64,000 nt of DNA, from the NCBI GenBank assembly GCA_965199665.1, contig OZ241208.1, forward strand, positions 1,364,001-1,428,000, in the 5' to 3' direction. The position numbers were made by a program, and so were the translations under genes. Below are positions 28,212 through 37,480 of the stretch, in pieces. Numbering within the stretch: position 1 is the stretch's first letter; every line of letters begins with the position of its first letter. Source of the stretch: JAVVHH01 sp965199665 (GTDB taxonomy: Bacteria > Pseudomonadota > Alphaproteobacteria > Acetobacterales > Acetobacteraceae). Under the pieces are notes generated by a model. That model was not told the DNA's origin. It searched no databases and saw nothing but the letters and a program-made list of their open reading frames with translations.

Positions 28212-29081
28212 ATGCCCCCCTACGCTGCGCCCATGCTCGACGCACTCCCGTCCGCGACAAGCCGCCCGGCTGCCGCGTTGATCCATCCCACCGCCGTCAT
28301 CGCCTCGGGCGCGCAACTTGGTGAGCGCGTCGAGATCGGGCCGTTCTGCCATGTCGGCCCCGACGTGACCCTGGGCGACGACGTGCGCCTCGTCTCCCAC
28401 GTGGTGGTGGACGGGCATACGAGCGTCGGCGCCGGCGCGGTGCTGTATCCGTTCTGCACGGTCGGCCTCGCGCCGCAGGACCTGAAATACAAGGGCGAGC
28501 CGACCCGGTGCGAGATCGGCGCCCGCACCCAGGTGCGCGAGCACTGCACCATTCACCGCGGCACCGTCACCGGCAGCGGGCTGACCCGTGTCGGCGCCGG
28601 ATGCCTGCTGATGGCCGTCGTGCACGTCGCGCATGATTGCGAGATCGGCGACTCCGTGGTGATCGCGAACAATGTGGTCATGGGTGGCCATGTCAGCATC
28701 GGCGACGCGACAGTGGTCGGCGGCGCGGCGGCAATCCACCAATTCGTCCGCATTGGCCGCGGCGCCATGATCGGCGGCGTTTCCGGCGTGGAGGCGGACG
28801 TCATCCCGTTCGGCAGCGTGATCGGCAACCGCGCGCGGCTGGCGGGCTTGAACGTGATCGGCCTCCGCCGGCGAGGCGTCGATCGGTCCCGCTTGCTGCG
28901 CCTGCGCGCCGCCGTGCGGTCGCTCTTCTGGGGCGGCGGCGTGCTTGCCGAGCGGATGGGCGCCGTACGGGCGGAGTTCGGTGACGACGACCTGGTCACC
29001 GAGGTGCTGGACTTCGCGGCCTCGCCGAGCAAGCGCGGACTGATCCGCGCCGGCGCCGATGCGGAGACCGGCCCCGACTAG
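28212..29081 (+). CDS. lpxA: Acyl-ACP--UDP-N-acetylglucosamine O-acyltransferase LpxA
   Basis: First step of lipid A synthesis. 289 residues (282 if the second in-frame ATG at 28233 is used). Left-handed beta helix with hexapeptide repeats; the catalytic histidine is in HVAHDCEIGD and the acyl chain region in NNVVMGGHVSIGD. GLNVIGLRRRG marks the C-terminal helical part. It ends a tightly packed lipid A group; the converging small gene 29115-29306 follows. Confidence 0.96.
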   Translation: MPPYAAPMLDALPSATSRPAAALIHPTAVIASGAQLGERVEIGPFCHVGPDVTLGDDVRLVSHVVVDGHTSVGAGAVLYPFCTVGLAPQDLKYKGEPTRCEIGARTQVREHCTIHRGTVTGSGLTRVGAGCLLMAVVHVAHDCEIGDSVVIANNVVMGGHVSIGDATVVGGAAAIHQFVRIGRGAMIGGVSGVEADVIPFGSVIGNRARLAGLNVIGLRRRGVDRSRLLRLRAAVRSLFWGGGVLAERMGAVRAEFGDDDLVTEVLDFAASPSKRGLIRAGADAETGPD

Positions 29082-29114
29082 CGCCCCAATCGGCGCGGCT
29101 CCCGTTGGCGCGGT

Positions 29115-29306
29115 CTAGTGGATGAGTTCCGCAGGGGGCGGCATCGGGGCGGAGCCGAGCGGCAGCCCGGTCTCCCGGCGGCACGCGTCGATGGCCGCCT
29201 TGAGGGCGATCGCCGTGCGCGGCAGCCCGAGCATGGCGGTCTCCTCGGCGAGCGCTTGGAGGCAGCGCAGCAGCCCACGCGGATTGGGTAGAACATCGTC
29301 GTACAT
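29115..29306 (-). CDS. Small conserved-looking helical protein, unknown function
   Basis: 63 residues, predicted helical, with LLRCLQALAEETAMLGLPRTAIALKAAI in the middle (two amphipathic helices around a Gly-Leu-Pro turn) and a Pro-rich tail. Short alphaproteobacterial proteins with an AEExxxLGLxxTAxAL pattern exist, but no function is known to me. The ATG at 29306 has an AGGAAC site upstream. The AT-rich 79-bp gap to lpxI on the other strand would hold divergent promoters. Confidence 0.55.
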   Translation of the reverse strand: MYDDVLPNPRGLLRCLQALAEETAMLGLPRTAIALKAAIDACRRETGLPLGSAPMPPPAELIH

Positions 29307-29385
29307 CGGGGTTCCTGGTGTGACCGATGGAAAAAAGACCTACTAAGTTCACGTTGTCACACGCAAGCGAATTGCAATTGGGCGG

Positions 29386-30249
29386 ATGAACGGAACGTTG
29401 CCTGCAACCCTGGGCATCATCGCCGGTGGCGGGCCCTTCCCGGCGAGGGTCGCCGCGGCGGCACAGGCGGCCGGCCGGGGAGTCTTCGTCGTCGGCCTGC
29501 GCGGCTTTGCGGAAATGGAGCGGCTGGCGTTGTTTCCGCACCAGGAGATCCGCCTGGGCGCGGCCGGCGCCATCCTGGCGGCACTCCGGGCGGCCGCGTG
29601 CAGCGACCTCGTGCTGATCGGCCCGGTGCGCCGGCCGTCGCTCGCATCCTTGCGGCCGGACGGCGAGGGGGCCCGCATCCTGGCCCGCATCGGCCGCGCC
29701 GCCTTCTCCGGCGATGACGGCCTGCTCGCCGCCGTCGTCCGGGTGCTGGGCGAGGAAGGCTTCCGCGTGATCGGGGCGCACGAGGTGCTGACGGAAGCGG
29801 TGGGCGCCGCCGGCGTGTTGGGCCGGCACGCGCCGGACGCGCTGGCGCAGGCGGACATTGCGCGGGGCTGCCGGGTTGTGCGGGCGCTGGGCGCCGTCGA
29901 TGTGGGGCAGGGCTGTATCGTGCAGCAGGGGATCGTGCTGGCGGTGGAGGCGATCGAGGGCACCGATGCCATGCTTGGCCGCGCCGCCGGGCTGGCCCGG
30001 CCGGGTGCAGGCGGCGTGTTGGTCAAGCTGGTCAAGCCCGGGCAGGACCGCCGCGCCGACCTGCCCACCATCGGCCCGAACACGATCGCGGCAGCCGCGG
30101 CAGCCGGATTGCGCGGCATCGCGTTCGAAGCCGGCGGAACGTTGCTGATCGACCGCGACCGTTGCATCGCGGCGGCCGACGCCGCAGGACTATTCCTGCT
30201 GGGGGTCGACGCCGACTCCCTCCCTCAAGCCGAGAGTGCCCCGCCATGA
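29386..30249 (+). CDS. lpxI: UDP-2,3-diacylglucosamine pyrophosphatase LpxI
   Basis: Releases UMP to form lipid X; LpxI replaces LpxH in most alphaproteobacteria. 287 residues. N-terminal LGIIAGGGPFPARVA and VVGLRGFAEME, then the C-terminal catalytic domain with DIARGCRVVRALGAVDVGQ, GTDAMLGRAA and VLVKLVKPGQDRRADLPTIG. The stop overlaps the gloA-like start (ATGA). The usual next gene, lpxB, is absent here. Confidence 0.95.
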   Translation: MNGTLPATLGIIAGGGPFPARVAAAAQAAGRGVFVVGLRGFAEMERLALFPHQEIRLGAAGAILAALRAAACSDLVLIGPVRRPSLASLRPDGEGARILARIGRAAFSGDDGLLAAVVRVLGEEGFRVIGAHEVLTEAVGAAGVLGRHAPDALAQADIARGCRVVRALGAVDVGQGCIVQQGIVLAVEAIEGTDAMLGRAAGLARPGAGGVLVKLVKPGQDRRADLPTIGPNTIAAAAAAGLRGIAFEAGGTLLIDRDRCIAAADAAGLFLLGVDADSLPQAESAPP

Positions 30250-30641
30250 GTCAGTCCCGCACCCTGCATACGATGCTACGCGTCAAGGACCTCGATAAGA
30301 GCGTCGAGTTCTACACGTCCAAGATGGGCATGCACGAGTTGCGCCGCACCGAAGTGCCGGACGGCAAGTACACCCTTGCCTTCGTTGGCTTCGCGCCGGA
30401 GAGCGAACAGGCCGCCATCGAGCTGACCTTCAACTGGGATCAGACGGAGGGCTACGACATCGGCACCGGCTTCGGCCATCTCGCCGTGGGTCTGCCGGAC
30501 GTCTACAAGGCCTGCGAGGAGATGCGCGCCAAGGGCGTCAAGGTCACCCGCGAGCCCGGCCCGGTGAAGTTCGGCACCACCGTGATCGCCTTCGTCGAGG
30601 ATCCCGATGGCTACAAGATCGAGCTGATCCAGCGGAGCTGA
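30246..30641 (+). CDS. gloA: Lactoylglutathione lyase (glyoxalase I)
   Basis: Converts the methylglyoxal-glutathione hemithioacetal to S-lactoylglutathione. 131 residues with the betaabetabetabeta repeat fold. Metal ligands fit the bacterial Ni/Zn enzyme: His in LHTMLRVKDLDKSVEFY, Glu in AIELTFNW, His in GFGHLAVGL and Glu in YKIELIQ. The ATGA overlap with lpxI suggests co-expression, although the functions are unrelated. Confidence 0.92.
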   Translation: MSQSRTLHTMLRVKDLDKSVEFYTSKMGMHELRRTEVPDGKYTLAFVGFAPESEQAAIELTFNWDQTEGYDIGTGFGHLAVGLPDVYKACEEMRAKGVKVTREPGPVKFGTTVIAFVEDPDGYKIELIQRS

Positions 30642-30665
30642 GCGGAGCCGGGGCGCCAGCCGGCG

Positions 30666-32012
30666 ATGGAACTGAACTGGCGCCTCCCGCTCGACGTCGT
30701 CGCCGGGCGGACGGTGCGGATCGGCGTCACCGGCCTCGCGCGGGCCGGCAAGACGGCGTTCCTCACCTCTCTGGCGGCCAATCTGGTCGCGTTCGGCGCC
30801 GGCCGGCCGGTGCTGCCGAAACTGGCCGAGCGGCTCGCCGGGCGCCGGCCCCGCGTGTCGCTTGCGGCGTCGGGGGCGGCGAGCCTGCCGCGCTTCGATT
30901 TCCGCCGGCATCTGGCCGCCTTGGCGCAGGACCCGCCGGCCTGGCCCGCCCGCACGGATGCCGCCTCCCTGCTGGCGCTCGATCTGTCGATCCCGCGGCT
31001 CGGTTTGTCCGGCGTGCTGCCGCCGTTCGCATTGCGGCTCGAATTCCTCGACTACCCCGGCGAATGGCTGCTCGACCTGCCATTGCTCCGGCAAGAGTTC
31101 GACGGCTGGTCGACGGGGACACTGCGGCGCTTGGAGGGCGTGGCCGAGGCCGCGCCATTCCTGGCCTTTGCCGCCGCGCTACCCGCCGCGGCGCCGGCCG
31201 ACGAGACGATCGCCGCGACCGGGCACCGGCTCTACCGCGAGGCGTTGATCAGCCTGCGCGACAAAGGGCTCGCCCTTTTGCAGCCCGGCCGCTTCCTGAT
31301 GCCGGCGCCGGGTGCCGAACCGCCCTGGATGGCGTTCTTCCCGCTTCGCGGTCAGGGCGGCCTCGCCACGCTGATGTCGGAGCGGTTCGACGCCTATAAG
31401 GAGGCGGTGCAGGCCGATCTGTCGGACCCGCTCTTCGGCCAGCTCGACCGCATGGTGGTCCTGGTGGACCTCCTTTCCGCGCTGGCGGCGGGCCCGGCAG
31501 CGTTCACCGATCTCAGCGCGGCGTTGCGGGACGCCTCGGCCTCCCTGCGCTGGGAGCGGGACTGGTTGGAGGCCGCGCTGGCGCTGGGGCGGCTGCGTTG
31601 GCCGCCGCCCGTGCTGTCCCGCGTCGCCTTCGCGGCGACCAAGGCCGATCACGTCGCCGACCGGCAGCGCGGCAACCTCGCCGGCTTGCTGCGCTCCGTC
31701 GCCGCTCCCACCGTGGACGTCCGCGCCGGCTACTTCCCGCTCAGCGCGGTCCGCTGCACCGCCGACATCGTCATGCAGGTGGGCGATCACGCGCTCTCGG
31801 CCGTTCGCGGCCGGCGCATCGGCGACGTGTCGCCGGCCCGGTCCTACCCGGGCGAGGTGCCGGATCGGCCGCCCGGCCCCGAGTTCTGGGCGCACCGCTT
31901 CCTCAGCCTGCCGGAGTTCGAGCCGTTGCGACCGCCCGACGACGGAAAGGGCGGCGTGCCGTCGATCGGGCTCGACGACCTCCTCCTGTTCCTGCTGGAC
32001 GATCTCCTGTGA
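30666..32012 (+). CDS. ycjX: YcjX-like P-loop NTPase
   Basis: 448 residues. The P-loop GLARAGKTAFLTSL lies at about 24-37, a switch-like LEFLDYPGEWLLDLPLL follows, and the NKxD-type motif appears as ATKADHV near 325. Known in E. coli as a stress-induced (sigma-32 and phage-shock associated) protein of the DUF463 family, with a dynamin-like or G-protein fold; the exact role is unknown. Its stop overlaps the GTG of the ycjF-like gene (GTGA), the same pairing as in E. coli. Confidence 0.88.
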   Translation: MELNWRLPLDVVAGRTVRIGVTGLARAGKTAFLTSLAANLVAFGAGRPVLPKLAERLAGRRPRVSLAASGAASLPRFDFRRHLAALAQDPPAWPARTDAASLLALDLSIPRLGLSGVLPPFALRLEFLDYPGEWLLDLPLLRQEFDGWSTGTLRRLEGVAEAAPFLAFAAALPAAAPADETIAATGHRLYREALISLRDKGLALLQPGRFLMPAPGAEPPWMAFFPLRGQGGLATLMSERFDAYKEAVQADLSDPLFGQLDRMVVLVDLLSALAAGPAAFTDLSAALRDASASLRWERDWLEAALALGRLRWPPPVLSRVAFAATKADHVADRQRGNLAGLLRSVAAPTVDVRAGYFPLSAVRCTADIVMQVGDHALSAVRGRRIGDVSPARSYPGEVPDRPPGPEFWAHRFLSLPEFEPLRPPDDGKGGVPSIGLDDLLLFLLDDLL

Positions 32013-32848
32013 AGCCCGAACCGTTCTTCGAGCTGGAGGCGCAACCGGCGCCGCGGCTCGAGCCCGACCCGCTCGTCATCCCGACCAACCCGGCGCCGCC
32101 CGCTTCCACGCCGGCGCTGATGCTGGCCGGGGCCACCGTGCTGCTGGCCGGGTTCGCCGGGCTCGGGGCGGTCAATTTCATCGTTGACCAGTTCGCGCGC
32201 TCCGCCGTGCTCGGGTGGCTCACGGCGGGTGTGGCAGCGGCAGGCTTCGGGTTGGTCGGCGCCGGGCTGTGGCGCGAGTTGCGCGCGTTGTTCGCGCTCG
32301 GCCAGGTCGATCGGTTGCGGGCCGACCTCGCTTCCGGCGAAGCGGGCCGCATCGCCGATGCCGCCAAGCGATGGGCCGCGCAGGCCGAGCCGGCGCTGTT
32401 GCCGGCCTTGCGCGAGTTCAACGATCCGGACGCCGCGCTGGCACTGCTGCGCGCCGGCCCGCAGCAGCGATTGCGTGACGCGGCGGACGCGGCCGGCCGA
32501 GTCGCGGCCGTGCAGGTCGTCGCCGGCATCGCGGCGATGCCGTCCCCGGCGCTCGATGTCGGCCTGGTCGCCTGGCGCGGGGTCCGGCTCGTGCGGCAGG
32601 TCGCCGAACTCTACGGGGTTCGGCCCGGCGTGGTCGGCACATTGTCGCTGCTGCGGCGCACCGCGCTGTCGGCCACGACGGTGGGCGCCGCCGAATTCGC
32701 CAGCAATGCGGCGGCGCACGCCCTCCTGTCCAATCCGCTCCTCGCCCACGCGCTGGGCAACGTCGCCGGCGCCGGCGTGGCGGCGCGCCGGATGACGGTG
32801 CTCGCCCGCGCCACTGCCGCCGCCTGCGATCCGGTCCCGCCCGCTTAA
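32009..32848 (+). CDS. ycjF: YcjF-like membrane protein (TIGR01620 family)
   Basis: 279 residues from the GTG at 32009. A Pro-rich cytoplasmic N-terminus is followed by two transmembrane segments (about 34-57 and 70-92) and a long helical domain rich in Ala and Arg ending near the C-terminus with a third hydrophobic patch. The position after ycjX and the overlap GTGA support the family call. Probably the membrane partner of YcjX. The stop codon shares the TTAA tetranucleotide with the stop of convergent DUF808. Confidence 0.82.
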   Translation: MKPEPFFELEAQPAPRLEPDPLVIPTNPAPPASTPALMLAGATVLLAGFAGLGAVNFIVDQFARSAVLGWLTAGVAAAGFGLVGAGLWRELRALFALGQVDRLRADLASGEAGRIADAAKRWAAQAEPALLPALREFNDPDAALALLRAGPQQRLRDAADAAGRVAAVQVVAGIAAMPSPALDVGLVAWRGVRLVRQVAELYGVRPGVVGTLSLLRRTALSATTVGAAEFASNAAAHALLSNPLLAHALGNVAGAGVAARRMTVLARATAAACDPVPPA

Positions 32849-33738
32849 GCCCGCACCCGCGCGATAACGCCGCCGACCGGGACCAGCGCCGCGCCGACGA
32901 GCAGGCCCAGAACGCCGCAAATCCCAGCGTTGACGAACCACTCGCCGGGACCGCTGGCGACCGCCAGGTGGTGCACCCACTCGTAGGGCACCGGCCAGCC
33001 GAGGCGGTCGATGCCGTGCAGCAGGATGCCACCGCCGACCCACGCCATCGCCGCCGTTCCCACCACCGACAGCACCTTCATCAGCACCGGCACGCCCACC
33101 ACCAGGCCGCGCCCGACCACGCGGGCCACCGCGCTGCGCCACGCCGCCATCGCCAGTCCGATATCGTCGGCTTTGACGATCAACGCGACGGCGCCGTAGA
33201 CCAGCACGGTCAGCAGCGCCCCCACCCCGGCCAGCACCGCCGCCTGGGTCCAGGTGGACGAGGCTGCGACGGTTTCCAGCGTGATGGCCATGATCTCGGC
33301 CGACAGGATGAAGTCGGTCTTGATCGCGCCGGCCACGCGGGCGTTCTCGTCGATCGGCTTGGCGTGGCTGGCATCCTTGTGCGACGGCCGCAACGCGTGC
33401 AGCACTTTTTCCGCCGCTTCGTAGCAAAGGTAGGCGCCGCCCAGCATCAGCAACGGCATGATCGCCCAGGGCGCGAACGCGCCGAGCAGCAGCGCGGCCG
33501 GTAGCAGGAACAGCAGCTTGTTTTTCAGCGATCCCAGCGCGATCCGCCCGACGATGGACAGCTCCCGCTCGGCGGCGAACCCGGTCACGTAGGCCGGCGT
33601 CACCGCCGCGTCGTCGATCACCACGCCGGCGGCCTTGCTGCCGGCCTTGAGTGATTGCGCCGCCACGTCGTCCAGCGAGGCGGCTGCCACCTTGGCCAGG
33701 GCGGCGACGTCGTCGAGAAGGGCAAGAAGTCCGCTCAT
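32845..33738 (-). CDS. DUF808 family membrane protein (YedI-like)
   Basis: 297 residues. The conserved N-terminus SGLLALLDDVAALAKVAAASLDDVAAQ and VIDDAAVTPAYV are hallmarks of the DUF808/YedI family, followed by about five transmembrane segments and the loop HKDASHAKPIDENARVAGAIKTDFILSAEI. Function unknown. The ATG at 33738 lies 12 nt after the stop of ruvX on the same strand, so they may be one transcript. Confidence 0.88.
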   Translation of the reverse strand: MSGLLALLDDVAALAKVAAASLDDVAAQSLKAGSKAAGVVIDDAAVTPAYVTGFAAERELSIVGRIALGSLKNKLLFLLPAALLLGAFAPWAIMPLLMLGGAYLCYEAAEKVLHALRPSHKDASHAKPIDENARVAGAIKTDFILSAEIMAITLETVAASSTWTQAAVLAGVGALLTVLVYGAVALIVKADDIGLAMAAWRSAVARVVGRGLVVGVPVLMKVLSVVGTAAMAWVGGGILLHGIDRLGWPVPYEWVHHLAVASGPGEWFVNAGICGVLGLLVGAALVPVGGVIARVRA

Positions 33739-33750
33739 GTCCGTGCAACG

Positions 33751-34212
33751 TCAGCGTCGCGGCGAAGACGCATGAGAATCGAGAGCAGCCTGCAGCGTGT
33801 AGGCGGCGGCCATGCCGTCCACGATCTTGGCGCGCTTGGCCCGGCTCAGGTCGAGCTCGTTGATCAGAAAGCGGTTGACCGCCGCCGATGACAACCGCTC
33901 ATCCCACAGCGCTGTAGGCAGCTTGGCCTGCACCGATAACTCCAGCGCCCAGTCGCGCGCCGCCTGCGCGGCCGGGCCGATCGTACCGTCCATGGAGAGC
34001 GGCCAGCCCACCACGATCCCGCCCGCCTCCTGCCGGCGCGCGATCGCGACGATCTCGGCCGCCACCGCCCCGAGCTTGCCGCGCTTGAGCGCCCCATACG
34101 GGGTGGCGATCATGAGCTCCACGTCGGAGAGTGCGACCCCGATCGTCTTGCTGCCCGGGTCCAGCCCGATCAGGCGTTGCCCGCGGCGCAGCCCGGCCCG
34201 GAGGTCTGCCAT
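33751..34212 (-). CDS. ruvX: Holliday junction resolvase-like RuvX/YqgF
   Basis: RNase H-fold nuclease implicated in 16S rRNA 5' processing and Holliday junction resolution. 153 residues from the ATG at 34212, or 158 from an ATG at 34227. The catalytic Asp is in RLIGLDPGSKTIGVALSD, the second motif VVGWPLSMDGTIGP is present, and DERLSS and the final Asp in VDGMAAAYTLQ complete the active site. It diverges from gatC with a gap of about 64 nt. Confidence 0.93.
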   Translation of the reverse strand: MADLRAGLRRGQRLIGLDPGSKTIGVALSDVELMIATPYGALKRGKLGAVAAEIVAIARRQEAGGIVVGWPLSMDGTIGPAAQAARDWALELSVQAKLPTALWDERLSSAAVNRFLINELDLSRAKRAKIVDGMAAAYTLQAALDSHASSPRR

Positions 34213-34276
34213 GTTGAACAACGCCATGGCCGCCGGTATCACACCAATCACCGCCCCCTTCCAGACAAGGTTGCCC

Positions 34277-34564
34277 ATGTCGCTCGACCCTGCGACGGTT
34301 CGCCGCATCGCCAAACTCGCCCGCCTGCATCTCGAGGAGGCCGATGTGCCGCGCGTGCAGGCGGAGCTGAACGGCATCCTCGGCTGGATCGAGCAGCTCA
34401 ACGAGGTCGACGTGACCGGGGTCGAGCCGTTGACCGGCGCGGCCGGGCTGGCCATGCGGCTGCGCGAAGATGCCATCACCGATGGCGGCATGCAGGAGGC
34501 GGTGCTGGCCAATGCGCCGGACCGCGCCGGCGCTTTCTACGCAGTGCCGAAGGTGGTCGAATGA
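34277..34564 (+). CDS. gatC: Asp-tRNA(Asn)/Glu-tRNA(Gln) amidotransferase subunit GatC
   Basis: 95 residues. Wraps around GatA and stabilises its contact with GatB. VRRIAKLARLHLEEADV and LNEVDVTGVEPLTG are family motifs. The stop overlaps the gatA start (ATGA), the first of a chain of five such overlaps from gatC to the GST gene, broken only at gatB. Confidence 0.96.
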   Translation: MSLDPATVRRIAKLARLHLEEADVPRVQAELNGILGWIEQLNEVDVTGVEPLTGAAGLAMRLREDAITDGGMQEAVLANAPDRAGAFYAVPKVVE

Positions 34565-36030
34565 GCCTCACCGATCTGTCCCTGGTCGCCGCCCGTGACG
34601 GGCTGCGCCGGGGCGACTTCACGAGCGTCGAACTGGTCGACGCTCATCTTGGAGCGATCGAGGCGCTGAACCCGCAGCTCAACGCCTTCATCACGGTCAC
34701 TGCCGAGCAGGCGCGCGAGGAGGCCAAGAACGCCGACCAGACCCGCGGAACCGGTGCCCTGGCGGGCCTGCCGCTCGCGATCAAGGATCTGTTCTGCACC
34801 GCCGGGGTGCGCACCACGGCCGGCAGCAAAATCCTCGAGCCGTTCGTGCCGCCCTACGAGAGCACGGTCACGGCCAATCTGCGGCGCGACGGCGCCGTGT
34901 TCGTCGGCAAGACCAATCTCGACGAGTTCGCCATGGGCTCGTCCAACATGACCTCGGCTTTCGGCCCGGTGGAGAGTCCCTGGTCGAGCGGCGGGCGCAA
35001 GCTGGTGCCGGGCGGCTCCTCCGGCGGCTCGGCGGCGGCCGTGTCGGCGCGGCTGTGCCTGGGCGCGACCGGGACCGATACGGGCGGCTCCATCCGCCAG
35101 CCCGCCTCGTTCACCGGCATCGTCGGCGTCAAGCCGACCTATGGGCGCTGCTCGCGCTGGGGCGTGGTGGCGTTCGCCTCCTCGCTCGACCATCCCGGCC
35201 CGTTCGCCCGCACGGTGGAGGATGCGGCGGTGCTGCTCGGCAGCATGGCCGGCTTCGATCCGAAGGACAGCACCTCGGCCGACCAGCCCGTGCCCGATTT
35301 CTCGGCCGCCTGCCGCCAAGGGGTGCGCGGCCTCAAGATCGGCGTGCCTCGCGAATACCGTTCCGACGACATGCCGCCGGAGATCGACGCGCTGTGGCAG
35401 CAGGGGCTCGCCTGGCTCCGCGAGGCCGGCGCAGAAACGGTCGACGTGTCGCTACCGCACACGAAATACGGGCTGGCCTCGTACTACATCGTGGCGCCGG
35501 CGGAAGCGTCGTCCAACCTGGCGCGCTACGACGGCATCCGCTTCGGCCTTCGGCAGGACGGCGTGGATTTGAACGACCTCTACGAGCGGACCCGTGCCGA
35601 CGGTTTCGGCCCGGAAGTCCGGCGCCGCATCATGATCGGCACCTACGTCCTGTCGGCGGGCTACTACGATGCCTATTATCTGCGGGCGCAGAAGCTGCGG
35701 ACGCTGATCGGGAAGGACTTCACCGACGCGTTCCGCACCGTGGACGCGCTGCTGACCCCTACGGCGCCCTCGGCCGCCTTCGCGCAGGGCGAGAACATGG
35801 ACGACCCGATCAAGATGTACCTGAACGACGTCTTCACCGTGCCGGCCAACATGGCGGGCATTCCGGGCATCTCCGTGCCGGCCGGGCTCGACAAGGCCGG
35901 GTTGCCGCTGGGGCTGCAGGTGCTGTCGCGGCCGTTCGACGAGGCGACCGGCTTCGCGGTGGCGGCGGCCCTCGAGCGGGCAGCCGGGTTCGACGCGCTG
36001 CCGCCGATCCGCGCGGGGGTCGGCGCATGA
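34561..36030 (+). CDS. gatA: Amidotransferase subunit GatA
   Basis: Glutaminase subunit of the GatCAB enzyme that amidates mischarged Glu-tRNA(Gln) or Asp-tRNA(Asn). 489 residues. Amidase signature: Lys75 in LPLAIKDLF, the Ser-rich GGSSGGS at 151-157 and GTDTGGS at 171-177, which supply the Ser-cisSer-Lys triad. The gene overlaps gatC and gatB by 4 nt on either side. Confidence 0.97.
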   Translation: MSLTDLSLVAARDGLRRGDFTSVELVDAHLGAIEALNPQLNAFITVTAEQAREEAKNADQTRGTGALAGLPLAIKDLFCTAGVRTTAGSKILEPFVPPYESTVTANLRRDGAVFVGKTNLDEFAMGSSNMTSAFGPVESPWSSGGRKLVPGGSSGGSAAAVSARLCLGATGTDTGGSIRQPASFTGIVGVKPTYGRCSRWGVVAFASSLDHPGPFARTVEDAAVLLGSMAGFDPKDSTSADQPVPDFSAACRQGVRGLKIGVPREYRSDDMPPEIDALWQQGLAWLREAGAETVDVSLPHTKYGLASYYIVAPAEASSNLARYDGIRFGLRQDGVDLNDLYERTRADGFGPEVRRRIMIGTYVLSAGYYDAYYLRAQKLRTLIGKDFTDAFRTVDALLTPTAPSAAFAQGENMDDPIKMYLNDVFTVPANMAGIPGISVPAGLDKAGLPLGLQVLSRPFDEATGFAVAAALERAAGFDALPPIRAGVGA

Positions 36031-37478
36031 CATACGTGATCGAGGGCTCCACCGGACCGTGGGAGATCGTCGTGGGCCTGGAGGTCCATGCGCAGGTGAT
36101 CAGCCAGTCCAAGCTGTTCAGCGGGGCCGCGACCGAATTCGGCGCCGAGCCGAACAGCCAGGTCAGCTTCGTCGATGCCGCGTTCCCCGGCATGTTGCCG
36201 GTGCCCAACCGCGAGTGCGTGGCGCAGGCCGTGCGCACCGGGCTGGGGCTGGAGGCGCAGATCAACCTGGTCAGCCGGTTCGACCGCAAGAATTATTTCT
36301 ACGCCGACCTGCCCGCCGGCTATCAGATCAGCCAGTTCGAGCACCCCATCGTGGGCGCCGGCGCCGTCGAGGTCGAACTCGCCGACGGCTCCAGCAAGCG
36401 CATCGGCGTGACCCGGCTGCATCTCGAGCAGGATGCCGGCAAGTCGCTGCACGACCAGCACGCGACCAAGAGCTACATCGACCTCAACCGCTCCGGCGTG
36501 GCGCTGATGGAGATCGTCAGCGAGCCCGACATGCGCTCCCCGGAGGAGGCCGGCGCCTATCTCCGCAAGATGCGCACCATCCTGCGCTACCTCGAGACCT
36601 GTGACGGCAACATGGAGGAGGGCTCCATGCGCGCCGACGTCAACGTCTCGGTCCGCAAGCACGGCGAACCTTTCCGCACGCGCTGCGAGATCAAGAACGT
36701 CAACTCGGTCCGCTTCGTGATGCAGGCCATCGAGGCGGAGGCCAAGCGCCAGGTCGAGATCTGGGAGGCCGGCGGCACCGTCGACCAGGAAACCCGTCTG
36801 TTCGACCCCGCCCGCGGTGAGACCCGCTCCATGCGGTCCAAGGAAGACGCCCACGATTACCGCTACTTTCCCGATCCGGACCTGCTGCCGCTGGTACTGG
36901 ACGAGAACTGGGTCGAAGAGCTCAAGCGTGGCCTCCCGGAGTTGCCCGACGCCAAGCGGGCGCGCTTCGTCACCCAATACGGCCTGCCGGTCTACGACGC
37001 CGGCGTGCTCGTCGCGGAGAAGGAGACGGCCGCCTTCTTCGAGACGGTCGCCCGGGGTCGCGACGCCAGATTGGCGGCGAATTGGATGACGGGCGACTTC
37101 TTCGCCGCCCTGAACCGAACCGGGACGACGATCGGGACCAGCCCGGTCTCGGCCGCTGCATTGGGCGAGCTCGTCGACCTGCTGACCGACGCGACCATCA
37201 ACGGCCGCATCGCCAAGGAGGTGTTCGAGGCGATGGTCGAGACCGGCGAGCGGCCCGGCGCCATCGTGGAAGCCAAGGGCCTGCGCCAGGTGACCGATAC
37301 CGGCGCCATCGACGCCGCGGTCCAGACCGTGCTGGACGCCAATCCCGACAAGGTCGCCGAGTACAAGGGCGGCAAGGACAAGCTGTTCGGTTTCTTCGTC
37401 GGCCAGGTCATGAAGGCGATGGCCGGCAAGGGCAACCCGGCGCTCGTGAACGACGTGCTGAAGTCGAAACTGGGATAA
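36027..37478 (+). CDS. gatB: Amidotransferase subunit GatB
   Basis: Kinase/transamidase subunit that activates and amidates the mischarged tRNA. 483 residues. VVGLEVHAQV at the N-terminus, FYADLPAGYQISQFEHP, the HLEQDAGKS motif and RCEIKNVNSVR form the ATP-Mg site; the helical YqeY-like tail is at the C-terminus with FFVGQVMKAMAGKGNP. The ATG overlaps gatA (ATGA). Confidence 0.97.
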   Translation: MTYVIEGSTGPWEIVVGLEVHAQVISQSKLFSGAATEFGAEPNSQVSFVDAAFPGMLPVPNRECVAQAVRTGLGLEAQINLVSRFDRKNYFYADLPAGYQISQFEHPIVGAGAVEVELADGSSKRIGVTRLHLEQDAGKSLHDQHATKSYIDLNRSGVALMEIVSEPDMRSPEEAGAYLRKMRTILRYLETCDGNMEEGSMRADVNVSVRKHGEPFRTRCEIKNVNSVRFVMQAIEAEAKRQVEIWEAGGTVDQETRLFDPARGETRSMRSKEDAHDYRYFPDPDLLPLVLDENWVEELKRGLPELPDAKRARFVTQYGLPVYDAGVLVAEKETAAFFETVARGRDARLAANWMTGDFFAALNRTGTTIGTSPVSAAALGELVDLLTDATINGRIAKEVFEAMVETGERPGAIVEAKGLRQVTDTGAIDAAVQTVLDANPDKVAEYKGGKDKLFGFFVGQVMKAMAGKGNPALVNDVLKSKLG

Positions 37479-37480
37479 CC

